From Castellaniella sp. (GTDB lineage: Bacteria; Pseudomonadota; Gammaproteobacteria; Burkholderiales; Burkholderiaceae_B): DNA of 64,000 nt. The DNA is taken from contig NZ_JAUCCU010000001.1 of NCBI RefSeq assembly GCF_034675845.1, positions 682,001 to 746,000 of the forward strand. Direction: 5' to 3'. The translations under genes and the position numbers were made by a program. The notes beneath the pieces were generated by a model. It made no database searches. It had not been told where the DNA came from and saw only the letters and a program-made list of their open reading frames with translations. This document shows, piece by piece, positions 43,508 through 52,119 of the stretch; position 1 is the first letter of the stretch; each line of letters starts with the position of its first letter.

Positions 43508-45850
43508 TCAGGTGCCTCCCGCCGCTGCAGCCGCCTGGATGGCCTTTTCACGGGCAAAATTGTTTTCCATCTGCTGCTTGGCCGAGCGATACTGCTTGGG
43601 CCAGGTCGTCCCGACATAACCGATCTTGGCAGCTTCGGTCAGTGTCCAGGCCGGATTGGCCAAGTGTGGACGGGCCACAGCACACAGATCCGCGCGACCT
43701 GCCGCCAGGATGCTGTTGACGTGATCGGCTTCGCTGATGGCACCCACTGCAATGGTGGCAATCCCCGCTTCCTGCCTGATCCGGTCGGCGAACGGCGTCT
43801 GGAACATGCGCCCGTATGTCGGCTTTTCTTGCTTGCTGACCTGCCCGGAAGACACATCGATCATGTCTGCACCTGCGACCTTGAAGGCACGGGCGATCTC
43901 GACCGCATCGGCAGGCGTAATGCCGCCTTCCACCCAATCGTGCGCGGAAATCCGCACCGACATTGGCTTTTCCTGTGGCCAGACCGCCCGCACCGCCTCG
44001 AACACTTCCAGTGGATAACGCAGGCGGCAGGCCAAAGAGCCACCGTACTCGTCGGTTCTCTGGTTGGTCAGCGGTGAAATAAAAGAGGACAGCAGATAGC
44101 CATGGGCGCAGTGCAATTCCAGCCAGTCGGCGCCTGCTTCGTCGGCCGCCCGGGCCGACGCCACAAACTGTGCCTTGACCTCGTCCATGTCGGCCTGCGT
44201 CATGGCCCGCGAGACTTGGCTGACCCCTTCCAGATACTGTTGTGGAGAAGCCGAGATCAGCGGCCAATTACCTGTCAGCAGCGGCTGATCCACGCCTTCC
44301 CAGGCCAGGCAAGTGGAGGCTTTGGCCCCTGCATGACCAATCTGGATGCCGAATTTGGCATCCGTATTGTCGTGAATCCAGTCGGCGATCCGTTTGAATG
44401 CCGTGGTGTGTTCAGGCAGGTACAGCCCTGGGCAGCCTGGGGTGATGCGGCCTTCCGGGCTGACGCAGGTCATCTCGGCAAACACCAGACCCGCACCGCC
44501 TTGCGCCCGCGCGCCCAGGTGCACCAGATGGTAATCACCCACCAGCCCATCCTCTGCTGAATACTGGGCCATGGGCGACACCACGACGCGGTTTTTAAGC
44601 GTCAGGCCGCGCACCGTCCAGGGGGTGAACATGGGTGGTGTGATGCAACCGGCCTGGGTGGGCACATGCGCACGCTCGGCGAACCAGCGCTCGTAGCCTT
44701 CCAGCCATTCTTTGTCGCGCAGGCGCAGATTTTCGTGGCTGATGCGCTGGCTGCGCGTCAGCATCGAATACATCAGTTGTTCAGGCTCGAATTGATCGCA
44801 GTAGCGTTCGCCGCAGACCTCAAACCATTCCATCGCATTCCAGGCTGCGTTTTGCAGACGCAAGGTCTCGATACGACGCGCTTCTTGGTAGGCGGTCAGC
44901 ACTTCGGGCAAATGCGATACGTCGTCGCCCAGCAATTGGAACTGGCGCGTGAGCTCGATGGCATCTTCGATGGCCAGCTTGGTGCCCGAGCCAATCGCAA
45001 AGTGTGCTGTGTGGACGGCATCGCCCATCAGCACGACATGGCTGCCCTGGGGGTTCTTCAGCCACCATTGTTCGCACACCACGCGTTGGAAGTTCAGCCA
45101 CGCAGCCCCGCGCAGATGGCGGGCGTTGGTCATGAGCTTGGCGCCTTCCAGGTTGCCATCGTTGAACAGTTTTTCACAGAAGTCGATCGACTGCTGCTGG
45201 TCGGCCTTGTCCAGGCCGTGCGCCAGCCAGACATGCTCGGGACATTCGACGATAAAGGTCGTGGTATTTTCGTCGAACTTGTAAATGTGCGCCTGGAACC
45301 AGCCGTGCTCAGTCTTGCGAAAATCGAAGGTGAAGGCATCGTAAAGCTTATTCGTGCCCAGCCAGATATAACGGTTCGGACGCATGACGATGTCTGGCTT
45401 GAACGTATCGACGTACTTGTCCCGAATACCGGAGAAGATGCCGTCGCTGGCGATGATCAGGTCCGCGTCCGCATAGGCTTCATCCGACTTCACTTCGGTC
45501 TCGAACACCAGTTCGACGCCCAGTTGCTCGCAACGCGCCTGCAAGATGTTCAGCAGCTTTTTGCGGCCAATCCCCACAAAGCCATGCCCCCCCGACCGAA
45601 TGGTGCGCCCTTTAAAGAGCAGATCAATATCATCCCAGTGGTTAAAGGCTTCCTGGATTTCGTCGGCTGTTTCGCGGTCCCACTGGCGCATATTGTCCAT
45701 GGTGGCATCGGAAAACACCACGCCCCAGCCAAAGGTATCGTAGGGCTTATTGCGTTCCACCACGACGACCTCGTGCCGTGCGTTCAGTTTTTTCATGAGT
45801 AGAGCCAGATACAGACCAGCCGGCCCACCACCAATGCAAACAATCTTCAT
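43508..45850 (-). CDS. abmA: 2-aminobenzoyl-CoA monooxygenase/reductase (bifunctional flavoprotein)
   Basis: 780 residues in two parts. Residues 1 to about 395 form a class A flavin hydroxylase (FAD loop GGGPAG at 7-12, ASDGIFSGIRDKY). Residues about 400-780 form an Old-Yellow-Enzyme-type reductase (MFTPWTVRGLTLKNRVVVSP, HCAHGYLLSSFISPLTNQRT). This fusion is known from Azoarcus evansii ACMR, which hydroxylates 2-aminobenzoyl-CoA at C5 and then reduces the ring; related proteins act on salicylyl-CoA. It has its own promoter/operator just upstream and leads the lower-pathway operon to 39811. Confidence 0.9.
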   Translation of the reverse strand: MKIVCIGGGPAGLYLALLMKKLNARHEVVVVERNKPYDTFGWGVVFSDATMDNMRQWDRETADEIQEAFNHWDDIDLLFKGRTIRSGGHGFVGIGRKKLLNILQARCEQLGVELVFETEVKSDEAYADADLIIASDGIFSGIRDKYVDTFKPDIVMRPNRYIWLGTNKLYDAFTFDFRKTEHGWFQAHIYKFDENTTTFIVECPEHVWLAHGLDKADQQQSIDFCEKLFNDGNLEGAKLMTNARHLRGAAWLNFQRVVCEQWWLKNPQGSHVVLMGDAVHTAHFAIGSGTKLAIEDAIELTRQFQLLGDDVSHLPEVLTAYQEARRIETLRLQNAAWNAMEWFEVCGERYCDQFEPEQLMYSMLTRSQRISHENLRLRDKEWLEGYERWFAERAHVPTQAGCITPPMFTPWTVRGLTLKNRVVVSPMAQYSAEDGLVGDYHLVHLGARAQGGAGLVFAEMTCVSPEGRITPGCPGLYLPEHTTAFKRIADWIHDNTDAKFGIQIGHAGAKASTCLAWEGVDQPLLTGNWPLISASPQQYLEGVSQVSRAMTQADMDEVKAQFVASARAADEAGADWLELHCAHGYLLSSFISPLTNQRTDEYGGSLACRLRYPLEVFEAVRAVWPQEKPMSVRISAHDWVEGGITPADAVEIARAFKVAGADMIDVSSGQVSKQEKPTYGRMFQTPFADRIRQEAGIATIAVGAISEADHVNSILAAGRADLCAVARPHLANPAWTLTEAAKIGYVGTTWPKQYRSAKQQMENNFAREKAIQAAAAAGGT

Positions 45851-45881
45851 CTCATGTCTCCTGGTACTTTGGGTGTAGTTT

Positions 45882-45933
45882 TTGTATCTAATTCACTTGT
45901 ATCTAATTTACTTGTAAAGTAAATACCTGTCAA
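45882..45933 (-). promoter_or_regulatory. Promoter and operator of the abmA operon
   Basis: Minus-strand -35 TTGACA (45933-45928), exact 17-bp spacer, -10 TAAATT (45910-45905). A perfect inverted repeat TTTACTT-GTA-AAGTAAA (plus strand 45907-45923) covers the spacer and -10. Downstream lie two further copies of a 15-bp unit (TTGTA at 45882, 45897, 45912). Geometry fits repression by a MarR- or TetR-like dimer. Confidence 0.75.
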
Positions 45934-45972
45934 TTAGAAGTATGGGTGGTTCTATGCGGATGCGCCGCCACC

Positions 45973-46482
45973 TTAATTTTTGGTCGATGAGGTAGGCACA
46001 TCTGAGCCCACCTGATGGTAATCACGGTTGAAATACACCAATCCTTTTTGCGCATCGCCACGCCGGATATCCTGGACTTCGCACAGAAAAATGCTGTGTG
46101 ATCCGACCACGCTGGTGTTCTTGATGCGACAGTCGAAGCTGACGACCGTGTCATCAATCAAGGGACTGCCCGTGGCGAGCCGGCTCCAGCGGACGCGCGT
46201 AAAGCGTTCTTCCATGGTGACGTTGCGATCCGCAAAAAGTCCCGGCGCTTCTTTGTTCGACGCGCTCAGCACATTGACGCACAGCACGTTATTGCCCTGG
46301 AAAAACCGGTGCGCAAAGGACGAACGATTCATGCAGACCAGCAGCGTAGGGGGCTGATCCGTGACGCTGCACACGGCAGTCGCCGTAAATCCGGCCAGAC
46401 CGCTGGGACCATCAGTCGTGATGATGTTGACCGCACCAGCCAGCATGGCCATTGCGTCACGAAACGCGTCTACGTCTGCCAT
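45973..46482 (-). CDS. Flavin reductase (HpaC/IifD/IadE-like small component)
   Basis: 169 residues from ATG 46482 with AGGAG 7 nt upstream; the frame extends to 46569 but without a site. FMN-binding split barrel: FRDAMAMLAGAVNIITTDGP, GFTATAVCSVTDQPPTLLV, GSHSIFLCEV. Supplies reduced flavin to the monooxygenase at 47790. Such pairs act in indole (iif/ind) and auxin (iad) degradation. Confidence 0.9.
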   Translation of the reverse strand: MADVDAFRDAMAMLAGAVNIITTDGPSGLAGFTATAVCSVTDQPPTLLVCMNRSSFAHRFFQGNNVLCVNVLSASNKEAPGLFADRNVTMEERFTRVRWSRLATGSPLIDDTVVSFDCRIKNTSVVGSHSIFLCEVQDIRRGDAQKGLVYFNRDYHQVGSDVPTSSTKN

Positions 46483-46632
46483 CGTGTTCTCCTGATCCGC
46501 CATCTCAGATGCCCAGCGCCAGATCATGGGTTCTGGTGTGGGTGCCGCCGCTATCTGCAATTTATTCATGATCCACTCCGTATGATGTGATCCGATCTAG
46601 CGCAATGCTGCGTACGCACCAGATCAAAACGA

Positions 46633-47373
46633 CTACCGCATGAAAAGTCCGCCATTGACATCCCAGGTGGCGCCGTTGACGAAACCTGCCTCTTGCGAAG
46701 CCAGCCGCGCCACCATATCCGCCACGAACTCCGCATCGCCCAGGTGTCTCACAGGGATGCCCTGCACAATTTGCGCGAGCTTCTCGGGTGGCACCAGGGC
46801 ATGCACTGAGGGCAGATCCATGGGTCCGGGCGAAATGGCATTGGTCGTGACGCCGCGAGGACCCAGCTCGCGCGCAAAGATCTTGGTCAGCGTGATAATC
46901 GCGCCTTTCGAGCAGGCATAGTGCGCCCCGGTGGCCGTGCCGCCGTTCTGGCCTGCCAGCGAACCCATATTGATCAAGCGCCCGTAGCCGGCCTCGGCCA
47001 TGTAGGCGCCCATCACCTGACAACCAAATAGCGTGCCGCGCAGATTGGTGGCCAGCACCGCATCGAATTCCTCAGGGCCAATGTCCATCACAGGCGTGGC
47101 TTTTGTCATGGCGGCGTTATTCACCAGGACGTGCAAATGGCCCCAGCGCGCCAAGACAGCGGCCAGCGCCGTCTCGAAATCCTGCTTGCGCTTCACATCA
47201 AGCTGCAGGGGCAGTACGTTTTCGCCCCGTGCATCAATCTGCTCTGCGGCCTTCTGCGCCAGACCCAGTTGATGGTCGGTGATGACCACCTTGAATCCGG
47301 CCGAGTGCAGGCGCCTCGCGATGGAGAATCCCAGGCCCTGGGCGGCGCCGGTCACGAGTGCAATTTGATCCAT
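46633..47373 (-). CDS. SDR dehydrogenase (IifB-like position in indole/auxin locus)
   Basis: 246 residues from ATG 47373, preceded by AGGAG. TGAAQGLG nucleotide loop, NNAA, Ser in NMGSLAG and YACSK are present. In the iif pathway an SDR oxidises the 2,3-dihydroxy-indoline made by the monooxygenase to a 3-hydroxy-2-oxindole. The same chemistry on the indole-3-acetate dihydrodiol would give dioxindole-3-acetate. This role is inferred from position. Confidence 0.87.
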   Translation of the reverse strand: MDQIALVTGAAQGLGFSIARRLHSAGFKVVITDHQLGLAQKAAEQIDARGENVLPLQLDVKRKQDFETALAAVLARWGHLHVLVNNAAMTKATPVMDIGPEEFDAVLATNLRGTLFGCQVMGAYMAEAGYGRLINMGSLAGQNGGTATGAHYACSKGAIITLTKIFARELGPRGVTTNAISPGPMDLPSVHALVPPEKLAQIVQGIPVRHLGDAEFVADMVARLASQEAGFVNGATWDVNGGLFMR

Positions 47374-47396
47374 GATGTTTCTCCTGGGGATGGGGT

Positions 47397-47753
47397 TCAA
47401 TCAATGATCAATTCGCGCCCGATACGGGCCTCGACACGCATGTATTTCCACAGCTTGTACGTGCCGTCACCCACAGGAGTGGCGCGAAACAGATTGCAGG
47501 CATCCGCCACAGTCTCGAAATCCGGCACGTCAGCCAGCACATAGGTGGTCCAGGGAAATTGCACCGAGGGTCCGACCATGATCCGGTCATCGTCCAGATT
47601 GCCCAGCACCCGCACGCCGGGCAGATCGCGAATGCCGCGCATCATGGCCAGAAAAGCGACCCAGACATCTTGCATGTCCTGAGGCGTGCCATCCATGAAG
47701 TTTTGATTGACGCCGATGCAGAACAGCACACGCAATGATTTTTTGTCTTCCAC
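47397..47753 (-). CDS. Small dimeric alpha/beta-barrel protein (EthD-like), unknown role
   Basis: 118 residues. The pattern LRVLFCIGVNQNFM, LPGVRVLGNLDDDRIM, TTYVLADVPDFETVADACNL suggests a ferredoxin-like alpha/beta barrel of the EthD/muconolactone-isomerase-like type. It sits between the monooxygenase and SDR genes, the slot held by the cofactor-independent oxygenase IifA in indole loci. I cannot confirm homology to IifA by eye. Overlaps neither neighbour; spacing is under 40 nt. Confidence 0.65.
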   Translation of the reverse strand: MEDKKSLRVLFCIGVNQNFMDGTPQDMQDVWVAFLAMMRGIRDLPGVRVLGNLDDDRIMVGPSVQFPWTTYVLADVPDFETVADACNLFRATPVGDGTYKLWKYMRVEARIGRELIID

Positions 47754-47789
47754 GAGATTCTCCTGAAATAAGATTGAGTCGGGTTGTGC

Positions 47790-48947
47790 TCAGAGATAAC
47801 CCGGCAGGGGCGACAGGCCGAAGCGCATGGCACCTGCATTTTGGTAGATGATGTCGCCCATGAAGGCATGCTGAGTCACCATCTGAGCATCGCGCACCTG
47901 CTGGGCCAGCGGGCTGGCTTCATAAACCCCGGTCATGCCACTGAGCATCTGCGCACGACGGGCGACGTCAGCCCCTACCCGGGCGGCGTGCGTCGCCGAC
48001 AAACGCAGCATGCTGATCAGATGGTCCTCGGGTTTGTCACCCGCGACGAGCACCTGCCAGACATCGTTGATGGCCTCATAGAACCAGCTGCGGGCGGCAC
48101 GCAATTCGGCCTCGATGCGCGCGACTTCCAGTTGCGCGTAAACGCGTTCACCCAGGTTTGGCGCCCCCGTCACGGACTTGCGGCCTGCGGCCATCTGCAA
48201 GACCTCATCAATTGCCCCGCGCCCGATACCCAGAGCGACCACGGCCAGGACTTGCGCCGCAAACGCCAGGGCCGGATATTGATACAGCGGTGTGTCCAGG
48301 GACGAGGCGCTGCCGCGCACGAAAGTCCAGTCTTCCTGGACCACGACGCCCTCAGCGACCAAGTCGTTGCTGCCGGTCGCCTTCAGGCCCATGACATCCC
48401 AGTTTTGCTCAATGCGGATCTGATCGCGGCGCATGACCGCCATGCGCGGCAAGGCAGCCGCCCCTTCTGCGGGCGGGATGATCCCGACACCGACCACGTC
48501 CGACCCCATGCTGCCGCTGGAAAAGTGCCAGCGACCGGAAACCTCGAAACCACCCTCGACGACCTTGACAGGCTGGGGTGGGAAGATCCCGCCAGCGAAG
48601 ACCTGATCCACGCCGCCATCGGCGTACAGCTTTTCCTGCGTGGCGACCGGCAGGGCCGACAGGTAGATCCCACCGACGGCGAAGCTGGCAACCCAGCCTG
48701 TCGAGCCATCGGCCTGAGAAATCAGTTCGATCAGGCGGCAGAATTCGGCAGGCGTGCATTCGTCGCCACCGAAGCGCTTTGCCACCAGCGCGCGATAGAC
48801 GCCCAGCTTCTTCAGGCGGTCGATCATATCCTGGGGAATATGCCCCAGGGCCTCGAATTCCCGTCGGCGCTTGTGGATATCCTGCAAAAGATCGGCCAGT
48901 TCGGGATTCGAACCGATGCCAGCAGGCAAAGAAGTAGTGTCAGTCAT
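47790..48947 (-). CDS. Two-component flavin monooxygenase, acyl-CoA dehydrogenase fold (IifC/IadD-like)
   Basis: 385 residues from ATG 48947 (GGAG 8 nt upstream); a frame from 49037 has no site. Acyl-CoA-dehydrogenase fold but no catalytic Glu loop; sequence GSTGWVASFAVGGIYLSALP, GRWHFSSGSMGSDVVG and DAQMVTQHAFMGD places it with group D monooxygenases (HsaA, DszC, IifC, IadD). It would hydroxylate/epoxidise the indole 2,3-bond using flavin from the reductase at 45973. Upstream spacer (48948-49179) is AT-rich and contains inverted repeats. Confidence 0.88.
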   Translation of the reverse strand: MTDTTSLPAGIGSNPELADLLQDIHKRRREFEALGHIPQDMIDRLKKLGVYRALVAKRFGGDECTPAEFCRLIELISQADGSTGWVASFAVGGIYLSALPVATQEKLYADGGVDQVFAGGIFPPQPVKVVEGGFEVSGRWHFSSGSMGSDVVGVGIIPPAEGAAALPRMAVMRRDQIRIEQNWDVMGLKATGSNDLVAEGVVVQEDWTFVRGSASSLDTPLYQYPALAFAAQVLAVVALGIGRGAIDEVLQMAAGRKSVTGAPNLGERVYAQLEVARIEAELRAARSWFYEAINDVWQVLVAGDKPEDHLISMLRLSATHAARVGADVARRAQMLSGMTGVYEASPLAQQVRDAQMVTQHAFMGDIIYQNAGAMRFGLSPLPGYL

Positions 48948-49101
48948 TGTCGTCTCCATTGATCGGTGCTTCATGGTGGTGATGCTTGATTGGGTCAGAA
49001 GCGATAGCTGCTCTGCACAATTTATTTCCGATTTCAATTGATTTTTGAATTAAATAACTAAAAAAACCCGGGCTCCATTCTGCACGGCAAGTCTTAGCTT
49101 T

Positions 49102-49129
49102 CTAAATAAATCCAAAATCATATATTTAG
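49102..49129. promoter_or_regulatory. Inverted repeat upstream of the monooxygenase operon
   Basis: CTAAATA (49102-49108) - N14 - TATTTAG (49123-49129), perfect 7-bp arms in the AT-rich spacer between the MarR stop and the monooxygenase start. A second weaker repeat, ATTTCAA/TTTGAAT-like, lies at 49031-49050. Candidate MarR operators; no clear -35/-10 pair was settled. Confidence 0.45.
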
Positions 49130-49179
49130 TTGTAATGCTATTAACCGGAACGAACTCGATCAATAGGGAATATCCCGAA

Positions 49180-49761
49180 TCAGCTGGATATTTTGCTGCT
49201 GCGCCGCTTCGGTGCAGCCGCTACGGCCTTGGCTTCGACCTCGGCCTGACGGCTGGCCAGGAGCACCCGCAAGTGGCCCAGGTGCTCGTAGAGCGCGTCC
49301 CGGCTGTCACCCGGCAAGCCCTTGAACATCTCGACCAGCCAGCGCTCGTGTTCGGCGGCCATGTCGGTGAATTCGGCACGCCCTTTGTCAGTCAGGATCA
49401 CGCGCCAGGAACGGCGATCTTCTGGATTGACAATACGACGCACCAGCCCTTCTTTGACCAACTGGTCAGTCAGACCGGTCACATTGCCGCCGGTGACCAT
49501 CAGGTAGCGCGACAGCAGATTCATGCGCAAGCCGTCTGGATGCCGATCCAGCTGGGCCAGATAATCGAAGCGGGGCAGGCTGGTTGCAAACCGCACGCGC
49601 AGCAATTGACGGATCTGATGCTCGATCTGTGTGCTGCAAGCCAACAGACGCAACCAGATTTTGGTTTCCATGTGATCGTCGATCTGGGCACGCGCCTCCA
49701 GGCCGATATGATCATCGCCCAATGCCTGCACCAGACGAAAATGTTTGGCATGCGTGGTCAC
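49180..49761 (-). CDS. MarR-family transcriptional regulator (IadR-like)
   Basis: 193 residues. Winged helix LDRHPDGLRMNLLSRYLMVT, GGNVTGLTDQLVKEGLVRR with the wing NPEDRRSWRVILTDKGR. The long N-terminal helix (about 1-65) and basic C-terminal tail (PKRRSSK) are additions. Located between the ligase and monooxygenase genes, on the same strand. MarR proteins of auxin loci are IAA-responsive repressors; this one is a good candidate. Confidence 0.9.
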   Translation of the reverse strand: MTTHAKHFRLVQALGDDHIGLEARAQIDDHMETKIWLRLLACSTQIEHQIRQLLRVRFATSLPRFDYLAQLDRHPDGLRMNLLSRYLMVTGGNVTGLTDQLVKEGLVRRIVNPEDRRSWRVILTDKGRAEFTDMAAEHERWLVEMFKGLPGDSRDALYEHLGHLRVLLASRQAEVEAKAVAAAPKRRSSKISS

Positions 49762-49802
49762 ATTCAGCCTCTCTGCTCTATCAAATTATCTACGATTTTG
49801 GC

Positions 49803-51398
49803 TCAAACTGAGGGCTTGCGCGGCACCTGAGGACGTTCCCAGGTCAGTGCGCTCACCCCTCGTTCGCGCAACTTGTATTTCTGAATTTTGCCATTCTCGG
49901 TGCGCGGCAGGTCTTCCAACACATCGATATAACGCGGCACGGCAAAATGCGGCAGCCGGGATTCGCACCAGACCGCCAGATCGGGCAGGCTCAGGCTTTG
50001 GCCAGGCCGCACCACCAGTGCGGCCATGACTTCGTCCTCGGCCAGATCGGAGCCCACCGGATAGACGGCCACGGCGGCCACGGCCGGATGGCTCGACAGC
50101 ACCTGTTCGACCTCGTAGGACGAGATATTTTCACCCCGTCTGCGGATCGCGTCCTTGATCCGATCCACAAAACGGAAGGCGCCATCGGCTTCGCGCAACA
50201 CCCGGTCGCCCGTATGAAACCATAAATTACGCCAGGCCTCGACGGTCTTTTCGGGCATATTGAAGTAACCGGAAGCAAAAGCATAGGGTTCTTGCGCACG
50301 CAAGAGCAACTCGCCAGCCTGGCCAACGGCCACCTCCACATCGTCCTCGTCGGCCACACGCGCCTCGAAGCCCGGCAGAATCCAGCCCATCACCCCGCGC
50401 CGGGGCGAATCCAGCGCGGTGCCGATCACGAAACTGGTTTCCGTCGAGCCATAGCCTTCCAGTAATTGCACGCCAGTCCGCGCTCGGAATGCTGCGCTTG
50501 CCTCGGCGGGCACGCCCGGCCCCAAGCCAATGCGAACACGGTGCGCCTGCTCTGCCGGTCCTTCAGGCTGCGCCAGCAGGATCGGCACCATCGCGCCGAG
50601 CAAGTATACGACGGTCGCCCCACAGGCACCCATCGATGCCCAGAAACCCGATGCCGAAAATTTTGGCTGGAATACCACCTCGCAGCCGATCAAGGCCGCC
50701 TGCGCATACGTATTGAGGGCATTGATGTGGAACAGCGGCAGCGTCGTACACAAGACATCATCCTGCCGCACGCCCAGGACGCGCAAGGTGTTGACACCCC
50801 ACCAGTAGTAATGCGCGTGTGGGCAGAGCACGCCTTTGGACGGCCCCGTGGTGCCCGAGGTATACAGGATCGCCAGGGTATCACCCGGCCCCACCGCCTC
50901 GGCCTCTAGTGCTGGCCCCTCGGACGGCCATGCGCTGGCCGGCACCTCGCCGATCGCCCCCACAGCATCAGAACCATCCAGCACCCAGATTTGTTGTAAC
51001 GAGGTCTTGCCCAGATCGACCGTCGCCAGCCGATCCAGATACTGCGCCTCGATCACCAGCAATCGCGCCTGGCTGTTGGCCAGGAAATACTCGATCTGCG
51101 GCCCGCGCGAAGCGGTATTGATCGGCACAGCGACAGCGCCTGACCAGCCGCAGCCCAAAAAAGTCTCCAGGACTTCGACCCGATTTGAACTCATGATCGC
51201 CACGCGATCTCCCCGGCCCACGCCTGCGGCGCGCAATGCGCCCGCCCGCTGCGCGGCGCGGGGCGCTGCATCTGCGTGTGTCCAGCGGGTCGTGCCCAGC
51301 GTCAAAAGCGCTCGATCAGCGTACATCGCTGCCTGCCGCAAAAGCATCTGCGGCACAGTCCGTTGTGCGGGCGGCAGTCCTTCATACAGCATCGTCAT
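49803..51398 (-). CDS. Acyl-CoA ligase (AMP-forming), benzoate/aryl-acid type
   Basis: 531 residues; ATG 51398 has AGGAGG 9 nt upstream and overlaps livF by 17 bases. ATP motif YTSGTTGPSKG at 179-189, GYGSTET, TGDRVLREADG and the C-terminal catalytic Lys in ENGKIQKYKLRERG. It activates an aromatic carboxylate to a CoA thioester. Two candidates fit the locus: dioxindole-3-acetate (upper pathway, my preference because isatinate can be turned directly into 2-aminobenzoyl-CoA) or free anthranilate. Confidence 0.88.
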   Translation of the reverse strand: MTMLYEGLPPAQRTVPQMLLRQAAMYADRALLTLGTTRWTHADAAPRAAQRAGALRAAGVGRGDRVAIMSSNRVEVLETFLGCGWSGAVAVPINTASRGPQIEYFLANSQARLLVIEAQYLDRLATVDLGKTSLQQIWVLDGSDAVGAIGEVPASAWPSEGPALEAEAVGPGDTLAILYTSGTTGPSKGVLCPHAHYYWWGVNTLRVLGVRQDDVLCTTLPLFHINALNTYAQAALIGCEVVFQPKFSASGFWASMGACGATVVYLLGAMVPILLAQPEGPAEQAHRVRIGLGPGVPAEASAAFRARTGVQLLEGYGSTETSFVIGTALDSPRRGVMGWILPGFEARVADEDDVEVAVGQAGELLLRAQEPYAFASGYFNMPEKTVEAWRNLWFHTGDRVLREADGAFRFVDRIKDAIRRRGENISSYEVEQVLSSHPAVAAVAVYPVGSDLAEDEVMAALVVRPGQSLSLPDLAVWCESRLPHFAVPRYIDVLEDLPRTENGKIQKYKLRERGVSALTWERPQVPRKPSV

Positions 51399-52119
51399 TG
51401 GTGCCCCCTCCTAGATAAGTGGCTTGTACCCGTTCGTCCTCGGCCAGCGCTGCCGAATCACCCGACAGAGCGATTTCTCCGGTTTCCAGCACATAGCCGA
51501 AATCAGAGCTCTCCAGCGCGGCCCTGGCATTTTGCTCGACCAGCAGGATCGACACGCCATCCTCGCGCAAGGCACGCACAATAGACAGGATTTCGCGCAC
51601 AATCAGTGGCGCCAGCCCCAGGCTGGGCTCGTCCAACATCAGCAAGCGCGGCGCCGACATCAAGGCACGTCCGACCGCCAGCATCTGGCGCTCGCCGCCG
51701 GACAGGGTATCCGCCCGCTGTGCGCGGCGTTCAGCCAGTCGCGGAAAACGCGCATACACCGAATCCAGACGATTGCGCAGCGCCTGTGACCGCAGCCGAC
51801 GCGAATACGCCCCCAGGCACAAATTGTCCAGCACCGAGAGTTCGCCGAACAGTTCGCGCGTTTCAGGCACCAGGCACAGTCCGCGCTCGACGCGCGACTC
51901 GACATCCAGGCCGGCCAGGTTCTCCCCTTCGAAGCGCAACATGCCACGCGCGGGGAGCAGGCCCATGACCGCCGATAGCAGCGTTGTCTTGCCCGCGCCA
52001 TTAGGGCCGATGATGGACACAATCTGCCCAGGCTGCAGAGTGACCGACACCCCGCGCACGGCCTCGACCCGCCCGTAAGCAACCCGCAGGTCTTCTACTT
52101 CCAGCATCGGCACACTCAT
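51382..52119 (-). CDS. livF: HAAT-type ABC transporter ATPase (LivF-like), second system
   Basis: 245 residues. Walker A GPNGAGKTT, signature LSGGERQMLAVGRAL, Walker B LLMLDEPSLG. Its start overlaps the fused LivM-LivG stop (ATGA). Part of an importer inside the aromatic locus; HAAT systems of this kind take up aromatic acids such as benzoates and, presumably, indole-3-acetate. Confidence 0.9.
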   Translation of the reverse strand: MSVPMLEVEDLRVAYGRVEAVRGVSVTLQPGQIVSIIGPNGAGKTTLLSAVMGLLPARGMLRFEGENLAGLDVESRVERGLCLVPETRELFGELSVLDNLCLGAYSRRLRSQALRNRLDSVYARFPRLAERRAQRADTLSGGERQMLAVGRALMSAPRLLMLDEPSLGLAPLIVREILSIVRALREDGVSILLVEQNARAALESSDFGYVLETGEIALSGDSAALAEDERVQATYLGGGTNDDAV

